Source of the DNA: Phormidesmis sp963710175
Lineage (GTDB): Bacteria; Cyanobacteriota; Cyanobacteriia; Phormidesmidales; Phormidesmidaceae
Direction: 5' to 3'
Assembly: GCA_963710175.1 (NCBI GenBank)
Contig: CAVPZC010000001.1
Span: forward strand, 1,364,001-1,428,000
Length of the DNA stretch: 64,000 nt
Part shown: positions 58,468 to 64,000 of the stretch, one piece after another
How the letters are laid out: each line of letters opens with the position of its first letter
Numbering within the stretch: the first letter of the stretch is position 1
Made by a program: the position numbers and the translations under genes
The notes under the pieces: generated by a model
Told to the model about the DNA's origin: nothing
What the model saw: only the letters and a program-made list of their open reading frames with translations
The model's database searches: none

Positions 58468-59337
58468 GTGCAGCATGGCTATTTGAAAACGAACGGCGTT
58501 CAACTGCACTATGTCACTCAGGGCAACGGCCCTTTGGTGCTGTTTTTGCATGGCTTTCCAGAATTTTGGTACTCTTGGCGACATCAGCTTGAGGCATTTG
58601 GTAGCGACTACAAAGTAGTAGCGCCAGATTTGCGGGGCTACAACGACAGCGATAAGCCCAAAGAGAAGTCTGCCTACGCGCTGCCTGAGCTAGTCAAAGA
58701 TGTGGCGGGAACAATTCGAGCGCTGGGCTACGAGCGATGTACGCTGGTGGGGCATGACTGGGGCGGGGCGATCGCCTGGAGCTTTGCCTACGCCTACCCT
58801 CAAATGTTAGAGCAGCTAATTGTGCTCAACCTGCCGCATCCGGCCAAGTTTGCAGCGGGTTTGCGCACGCCTCAGCAGCTCCTGAAAAGCTGGTACGTTG
58901 GCCTGTTTCAGCTGCCGGTGCTGCCAGAGATTTTGCTAGAAGCGGGCAACTACGCCGCAATTCGGGCTGCGTTTCAAGGTCAGGCGTCAGCGGCTTTTAC
59001 AGAAGCCGATATTGATGCGCTGGTAGCGGCGGCGGCGAAACCAGGGGCGATCGCCAGTATGCTGAACTACTACCGCAATATATTTAGCTCCGATGGACTG
59101 CTCGATCAACAGTGGGGCGTGCTAGACGTGCCGGCTCTGATGATTTGGGGAGAGAACGATGTCGCCCTTGGCAAAGAACTGACTTACGGTACAGCAGACT
59201 ATGTGAGAGACTTGACGATTCGCTATATCGCTGGCTGTAGCCACTGGGTTCAGCAGGAGCAGCCAGCGCTAGTCAACCAGTACATTAGAGAGTTTTTAGA
59301 GCGCGATCGCTCCAAAATAAACCAGCCTCCAAAATAA
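58468..59337 (+). CDS. alpha/beta hydrolase, epoxide-hydrolase-like
   Basis: 289 residues, start GTG at 58468 (the nearby ATG is out of frame). Oxyanion region HGFPEFWYSWRHQ, nucleophile Asp in VGHDWGGAIAW, acid in MIWGENDVALG and catalytic His in GCSHWVQQEQP form the complete triad. H-D-W-G-G and the N-terminal HGFPE are typical of epoxide hydrolases and haloalkane dehalogenase relatives. The substrate is unknown. No membrane signal, so cytoplasmic. Confidence 0.92.
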   Translation: MQHGYLKTNGVQLHYVTQGNGPLVLFLHGFPEFWYSWRHQLEAFGSDYKVVAPDLRGYNDSDKPKEKSAYALPELVKDVAGTIRALGYERCTLVGHDWGGAIAWSFAYAYPQMLEQLIVLNLPHPAKFAAGLRTPQQLLKSWYVGLFQLPVLPEILLEAGNYAAIRAAFQGQASAAFTEADIDALVAAAAKPGAIASMLNYYRNIFSSDGLLDQQWGVLDVPALMIWGENDVALGKELTYGTADYVRDLTIRYIAGCSHWVQQEQPALVNQYIREFLERDRSKINQPPK

Positions 59338-59434
59338 ACCAGCCGACAGAGCACTGAGGTTGGCCCAGCCGTTACCCTTAAGGTTCTTTAGATCGACGGG
59401 CCGCTTCTAGAAAGGCCTGTCAAATCGCTTGTGT

Positions 59435-61255
59435 ATGGAAAGATTCAACTTCAAAGTATTCAAACGGTTTTGGGCGATCGCCAAAACCTACTGGTTTGGC
59501 GAAGACAAGTGGAAGGCGCGGGGGCTGCTGCTGCTGATTGTTTTGCTGCTGCTGGGCTACACTGGTCTGAGTGTTTTACTAAATACCCAGCGGGGCGAGC
59601 TGATTTCGTCACTGTCGGCTAAGAGTGAAAGCCGCTTTTGGAAAACGGTGGGTGTTTTTCTGGGCATTTTAGTGGTGTATGCGCCGCTGCTGGCGGGCTA
59701 TACTTTTTTGCGCGATCGCTTGGGCCTAGCCTGGCGGCGTTGGCTCACAGGTAGTTTTCTCGACAGATATTTTCAGGATCGCGCCTTTTACAACATCAAC
59801 CAGTTCAAGCCTGAAATAGACAACCCTGATCAGCGAATTGCTGAGGACGTGCGGAGCTTTACTCAAGAGTCGCTGACTCTAGTCCTGGTCGCCGTTGAGT
59901 CGGTTCTATCAATCATTGCCTTTAGCGGCGTGCTGTGGGGAATCTCTAGAGAGTTAGTGCTGTTTCTCGTCATCTATGCGGTGGCGGGTACGGTGCTGAC
60001 GATTGGCGTATTTGGTCAGCCGCTGGTAAAGCTCAACTTTGAGCAGCTCAAAAAAGAGGCGAACTTTCGCTTTAGCCTGGTGCGAGTGCGAGAGAATGCA
60101 GAAGCGATCGCGTTTTACCAGGGTGAGAGGCAAGAGTCTGAGCAAATTAAAGATCGGTTCATCGCCGCGTTTGATAACTATAAAAAGCTGCTGACCTGGG
60201 AACTGGCGCTCAACGGCCTCACTAATTTCTACGAATTTATTCCGTTTGTTCTGCCTGCAATTGTAGTGGCACCGGGCGTATTTAGCGGAGCGGTTGAGGT
60301 GGGTAAAGTGAGCGAAGCTCAAGGCGCATTCATCCGCGTTTTCTTTTCACTCAATGTGATTGTCGCTCGTCTGCAATCGCTAACAGCCTTTGGCGCGGGT
60401 ATTGACAGGCTCTATGACTTCTCTGATGCGATTGGCGATATTGAAAGTCCTGATGCGCTCGAAGACGAAAATCCGAAAGAGCTGCCTATCTTAGCTGCTT
60501 CGTTAGAGACCGAGACAAAATCAGAAGAAGGAAGCTCTGATGAGGCGATCGCAACTCGCACTGCTGAAACTAATGCAGAAGCCTCGCCCCTCATTTTAAT
60601 CGAAACAGCTCCAGCGCTAGCTCTCGATAACCTGACGCTGCAAACGCCTAACTACCAGAGAACGCTAATTGAAAACCTCTCGCTAACTTTGGATAAAGAG
60701 GGGTCACTCTTAGTGATGGGGCCGAGTGGGTGCGGCAAAAGTTCTTTGATGCGGGCGATCGCAGGTCTTTGGCGCTCTGGCACAGGCACCATTCTCAGAC
60801 CCGATATCCAGGCACTTTTGTTTTTGCCCCAAAAGCCATACATGGTGCTAGGCAATCTGAGACAACAGATGCTGTATCCCTACCCTGACACAAAAGCAAC
60901 CGATGCGCAGCTAACTGAAGTTCTCCAGAAAGTGAATCTGCCAGACCTGGCCGAACGCTACGATGACGGCTTTGACACAGTAGAAGAATGGGGCGATGTT
61001 CTTTCTTTGGGAGAACAACAGCGGCTCAGCTTTGCTCGGGTTCTCATTCATCAGCCTGCCTATACCCTTTTAGACGAGGCGACTAGCGCCCTGGACCGTT
61101 CCAATGAAGAACAGCTCTATAGCCACTTAGCCGCCGCAAAAACGGCTTATGTCAGCGTGGGCCATCGAGAATCTTTAGAGAATCACCATCAATCGCTTTT
61201 ACGATTGGCTGAAGACCACACATGGCAGATAACCCAGACCTTGCAGCCATCTTGA
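59435..61255 (+). CDS. ABC transporter ATP-binding/permease protein, SbmA/BacA-like
   Basis: 606 residues from ATG 59435 (TTG at 59429 in frame). The N-terminal half is a six-helix permease of the ABCD/BacA type (RLGLAWRRWLTGSFLDRYFQ, NPDQRIAEDVRSFT). The ATPase half has Walker A GPSGCGKSSLMRAIAG, signature LSLGEQQRLSFARVL, Walker B TLLDEATSALD and switch His GHRES. An acidic insertion of about 45 residues (ETETKSEEGSSDEAIATRT) links the halves. BacA/YddA/Rv1819c relatives move peptides, bleomycin, very-long-chain fatty acyl groups or vitamin B12; direction and substrate are uncertain here. Confidence 0.94.
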   Translation: MERFNFKVFKRFWAIAKTYWFGEDKWKARGLLLLIVLLLLGYTGLSVLLNTQRGELISSLSAKSESRFWKTVGVFLGILVVYAPLLAGYTFLRDRLGLAWRRWLTGSFLDRYFQDRAFYNINQFKPEIDNPDQRIAEDVRSFTQESLTLVLVAVESVLSIIAFSGVLWGISRELVLFLVIYAVAGTVLTIGVFGQPLVKLNFEQLKKEANFRFSLVRVRENAEAIAFYQGERQESEQIKDRFIAAFDNYKKLLTWELALNGLTNFYEFIPFVLPAIVVAPGVFSGAVEVGKVSEAQGAFIRVFFSLNVIVARLQSLTAFGAGIDRLYDFSDAIGDIESPDALEDENPKELPILAASLETETKSEEGSSDEAIATRTAETNAEASPLILIETAPALALDNLTLQTPNYQRTLIENLSLTLDKEGSLLVMGPSGCGKSSLMRAIAGLWRSGTGTILRPDIQALLFLPQKPYMVLGNLRQQMLYPYPDTKATDAQLTEVLQKVNLPDLAERYDDGFDTVEEWGDVLSLGEQQRLSFARVLIHQPAYTLLDEATSALDRSNEEQLYSHLAAAKTAYVSVGHRESLENHHQSLLRLAEDHTWQITQTLQPS

Positions 61256-61300
61256 TAAGCCCATTTCTTATCGAGTCTCTTTTGAAATTGAGCGAGCTAG

Positions 61301-63439
61301 CTAGCTCAGTTCACGGTTCCACAAAAATGCTGTCACTTCAGCAATACCGGCCCTGAGATGGCGGCGAAACGTGCTAAAGGGGAGATCTAGCGCCGCCGCT
61401 GCCTGTTCTTGGGTGGGGGCAGGCTCCAGGTAAGTCTGGTGCAGAGCGCGGTAATATTTACTGTGCTTGGGGGTAGCTTTCAAAGTATCGGCAGCTTCAC
61501 CGATAAGAGACTGTAGGGCCACGGCGCGGTCTGTTGAGGTCGCTTCAGCAGCGGTGTTGTTTTCTATTAGGCGCGATCGCACCAACGGATTTTCAGTCAG
61601 CACTTCAGTTTGCGTAAATGTCTGCAAAGCCGATCGCACCGCCGCCTCAAACTCAGGCTGACTGAGCACGACCACCGTTTCCGTCACCGGCTCGGGCTGC
61701 TCTGCCGCCGTCATCATTTCTCGCTGGGCCAACAGCGATTGCCAGGCGGCTGGCGGCAGCACTCGCCAGTCGTGACCGTAGACGCCGTAGGTATGGTCAC
61801 CGGTGGTAAAGTCAGCGGCGGGTAGTCGGGTGAGATCGGCGTAGGCAAACATCTGTGCCCAGGCTTCTGGCTGCGCGCAGGAAAAGAAGGTGTAGGCCAG
61901 ATTAGTCGTTTCGCGGTGATACTGGACAAAGGTGATAAATATCAGGCTCTGAGCGGGTGAAACGGCTTGATAAGTTCCTTTCGCCATCCAAAAGCGAAAC
62001 ATCACGGCAGACTCGCCCGAACGCAGCGGCGCATGATCCTTCAGGTAGTTCCAGGCTGAGTGAGTGGCGGGGTCTTGAGAGGTCGCCTCAACCGTGTCCT
62101 CACTTAACGTTACTTTGCTCACAAACCCCGCTGGCTGCTGCTCGGCATCTCGAAAAATCAAAACGCCTTCAGGCTGTTTCTTCATCCAGTAGGCTGCTAG
62201 CTTAGCCGCTGCCTTACCCTCAAAGCCCTCCACCATAGCGAGCAGGTCAGGTACATCGCTAGCCCGCAGCTCGGTTACCTTTAGGCTGCTGGTCTCCTGC
62301 CAGGTAAAGTTGGGTCGAATGGCCGAATTGTCGCGGTGCAGAAAAATATAGTCAAACAGCACCCGATGCTGCTCAGCACCCTGGGTTTTGCTGAGGCGAT
62401 CGCTGTAATAAGCCCGCGCTCTGGCATGTAGCAACTCATACCAGTCGGGTGCCCGCCAGCGCATGTCGGCCACCAGCACCTCGCGCACCACATCGTGAGG
62501 AAACAGCCCGGCAGCGTGCGTTTCGATAAACGACAGCCCTCTGAGCCAGTCAAATAGGGAATGCACATCGGGCTGCTCTAGCAGATGAGCCAGCAGCGAT
62601 TCGCTCAGCGCCTGTACACAGGCGCAAGCTTCCAGTGCCTGACGGTGCAGCGCACTCGGCACCTGTTCAACAAACTTTTCCAGCAGTAGCTTAACTAAGT
62701 CGGGCGCGGCGGCAGGCTGAAAAGAAATCGGCTGGTCAGTGATTTTGCCCTGTGCAAAAATGTCAGCGACCAGAGAAAGCGCCAGCGGATGGCCGTGGGT
62801 AAAAGCCAAGATTGCCTCGTGCTCGGCAGCGGGCACGTGACGCTGAGTCAAGTAATTTTGGCTTTCTTCAGGCCGAAAATTACGCAGGGCAAGTGTTTCA
62901 ATCAGGGCCTGCCAACCCGCATCGATTTGCCAATCGGCAGCAGGCGGCTGACGACCGGCCAATACCACCAGCGTAAATGCCGGTAGCTCAGTGATAAAGC
63001 TCTGATGCAGCCAGAGATCTAAAGCGTCGAGCTGTTCGTAGGTGTCAATAAATAGAACGTAGCGATTGGGTTTGGCCTGATTCGCGGCTGAGGCGATCGC
63101 CGCCAGCACATCCTCGCCAGAATCCAGGCCTATCGCCACCCGCAAAGCACTTAAAAAAGAATCTGGATCAGCCTCCATCTGCCGCGCATCGACGTAGGCA
63201 TAAGGAATAGCGCGGGTCTGACAGGTGCGAATTAGCGCCTGCATTAGCGTGGATTTGCCGACCCCGCCCGGCCCAAAAATGTGCCACAGACAAAAGGGCA
63301 GCTCCAGGCTCAGCAACGCCTGCTGAAAGACCGCTAGCTCAGCAGCCCGCCCGATGAACTGTCGCTCCCTTTCAGCCTGCAATCGCGTCGCTAGATTTGC
63401 CGCCATATCTCTACTGTGACTACTTTTCACTGTGACCAT
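61301..63439 (-). CDS. STAND-type ATPase with GNAT-like middle and C-terminal HTH
   Basis: 712 residues. N-terminal NTPase: P-loop IFGPGGVGKSTLMQ (about residues 54-67), Walker B YVLFIDTYEQLDALD and sensor-like LVVLAGRQPPA. This is followed by winged-helix and helical parts (SALHRQALEACACVQALSE, FPHDVVREVL). The middle (about 390-560) has a GNAT-like pattern, VTELRASDVPDLLAMVE and VLIFRDAEQQPAGFVSKVTL. The C-terminus, ALDLPFSTFRRHLRAGIAEV, resembles an HTH that reads DNA. So it may be a regulator that senses a ligand through ATP-dependent assembly. I know no named protein with exactly this order, but similar large ATP-binding proteins exist in cyanobacteria. Start Met at 63439 or 63406. Confidence 0.75.
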   Translation of the reverse strand: MVTVKSSHSRDMAANLATRLQAERERQFIGRAAELAVFQQALLSLELPFCLWHIFGPGGVGKSTLMQALIRTCQTRAIPYAYVDARQMEADPDSFLSALRVAIGLDSGEDVLAAIASAANQAKPNRYVLFIDTYEQLDALDLWLHQSFITELPAFTLVVLAGRQPPAADWQIDAGWQALIETLALRNFRPEESQNYLTQRHVPAAEHEAILAFTHGHPLALSLVADIFAQGKITDQPISFQPAAAPDLVKLLLEKFVEQVPSALHRQALEACACVQALSESLLAHLLEQPDVHSLFDWLRGLSFIETHAAGLFPHDVVREVLVADMRWRAPDWYELLHARARAYYSDRLSKTQGAEQHRVLFDYIFLHRDNSAIRPNFTWQETSSLKVTELRASDVPDLLAMVEGFEGKAAAKLAAYWMKKQPEGVLIFRDAEQQPAGFVSKVTLSEDTVEATSQDPATHSAWNYLKDHAPLRSGESAVMFRFWMAKGTYQAVSPAQSLIFITFVQYHRETTNLAYTFFSCAQPEAWAQMFAYADLTRLPAADFTTGDHTYGVYGHDWRVLPPAAWQSLLAQREMMTAAEQPEPVTETVVVLSQPEFEAAVRSALQTFTQTEVLTENPLVRSRLIENNTAAEATSTDRAVALQSLIGEAADTLKATPKHSKYYRALHQTYLEPAPTQEQAAAALDLPFSTFRRHLRAGIAEVTAFLWNRELS

Positions 63440-63617
63440 AGAATAGCGTCTTAAAAAGCGATAGCCAACGCCAGAATTGGGATGTACTTAGGCTAGACCA
63501 TGCTGTCTCCTGTCTTCTGTCCCCCGGAGCACCATTGCCATAGATTCGCCCGATAGTATTATCTTTGTTCCGGCAGTCCTCCTGGGTAAAATATGGCGCA
63601 GGAGGACTCGGAGCAAT

Positions 63618-64000
63618 ATGCTGGGACAGACGCTTGCTGGACGCTATCAGCTGACGCGCATTTTAGGGGCAGGCGGATTTGGCCAGACCTATCTGGCAAC
63701 AGACATTCAGCAGAGTCATCAGCTTCAGTGTGTGGTTAAGCAGCTCAAGCCCGCCAGCCAGGATGCTAAGTTTTTGGCGATCGCCCGACGCCTGTTTGAG
63801 ACTGAGGTAAAAACCCTAAAGCGGCTAGGCTCCCACACTCACATTCCCAAATTACTGGGCTCTTTTGAAGAAGACAACGAGTTTTATCTGGTTCAAGAAT
63901 TTGTTGACGGTCAGTCTTTAGAAGGCGAAATTAAGCAGGTTGGTAAATTCAGCGAGGCTGATGTGATCGCGCTGCTGGAGAGCGTGCTGCCAGTGCTGGG
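63618..64000 (+). CDS. serine/threonine protein kinase, N-terminal part
   Basis: The gene runs off the window; 127 codons are visible. The Hanks-type fold begins LAGRYQLTRILGAGGFGQTYLATD (glycine-rich loop), then VVKQLKP with the ATP-binding Lys, FETEVKTLKRLGSHTHIPKLLG with the alphaC Glu, and FYLVQEFVDGQSLEGEI hinge. The HRD and DFG motifs lie beyond the edge. GGFGQTYLA is typical of the large cyanobacterial kinase family. It is divergent from the STAND ATPase gene, 179 bp apart. Confidence 0.94.
   Translation, partial: MLGQTLAGRYQLTRILGAGGFGQTYLATDIQQSHQLQCVVKQLKPASQDAKFLAIARRLFETEVKTLKRLGSHTHIPKLLGSFEEDNEFYLVQEFVDGQSLEGEIKQVGKFSEADVIALLESVLPVL

Overview
The window is a cyanobacterial chromosome segment. 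The decisive markers are a psbD-psbC pair (photosystem II D2 and CP43), ycf4 (photosystem I assembly), a valyl-tRNA synthetase carrying the cyanobacteria-specific CAAD membrane domain, and dense HIP1 octamers (GCGATCGC). Three Uma2-type genes, several families otherwise seen mainly in cyanobacteria, and many short palindromic repeats point to a filamentous or Leptolyngbya-like lineage rather than a small marine picocyanobacterium. I cannot name the genus from sequence alone.

Layout. 1-5.1 kb: the 3' end of an M20-type carbamoylase/allantoate amidohydrolase and a Pot-like ABC importer (ATPase, Tat-signal binding protein, two permeases). 5.2-9.2 kb: a lone response-regulator receiver, a start-less gene remnant surrounded by palindromes, a small EACC1-like protein, a MITE with target duplication, and glgX. 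9.2-16.4 kb: a trypsin-like protease and the aa3-type cytochrome oxidase locus (ctaC-ctaD-ctaE on the minus strand, divergent from ctaA-ctaB for heme A). 16.4-19.5 kb: an ABC-2 exporter whose ATPase and permease are separated by a broken gene and a Uma2 gene. 19.7-27.5 kb: a secreted protein, valS with CAAD, a decayed toxin-antitoxin pair, a glycine-rich secreted protein, a ketoacyl-ACP synthase, a cyclophilin lipoprotein and ycf4. 28-30.6 kb: psbDC with a promoter candidate and terminator. 30.6-42.4 kb: mixed housekeeping genes (MarC, GNAT, Uma2, DppB-like permease, apt, CorA, an M23-like peptidase, Uma2, mnmE, DUF2062, SIMPL, 2OG oxygenase).

42.5-58 kb is the most structured part. A BMP/Nup-type nucleoside ABC importer starts at 42.5 kb (binding protein, ATPase, first permease), but its expected second permease lies at 57.0 kb. 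The roughly 10.9 kb between them is a metal-homeostasis island. It holds znuA with a His-rich loop, an ArsR-family metal sensor, a CDF-like efflux protein behind an ArsR-type operator, znuB, znuC and a complete CobW GTPase. Four near-identical Zur-type palindromes lie upstream of znuA, znuB, znuC and cobW. The island also contains fragments of CobW, a WD40 protein, a gluconokinase, an FAD oxidoreductase and a P-type ATPase, so it looks assembled and eroded by repeated insertion and deletion. Uptake and scavenging (Zur-controlled) and export (ArsR-controlled) of zinc would be regulated side by side.

58-64 kb: a short conserved protein, an alpha/beta hydrolase, an SbmA/BacA-like ABC transporter, a large STAND-type ATPase with a GNAT-like middle and a C-terminal helix-turn-helix, and the 5' end of a Ser/Thr kinase. 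No tRNA, rRNA, CRISPR array, integrase or complete transposase was recognised.
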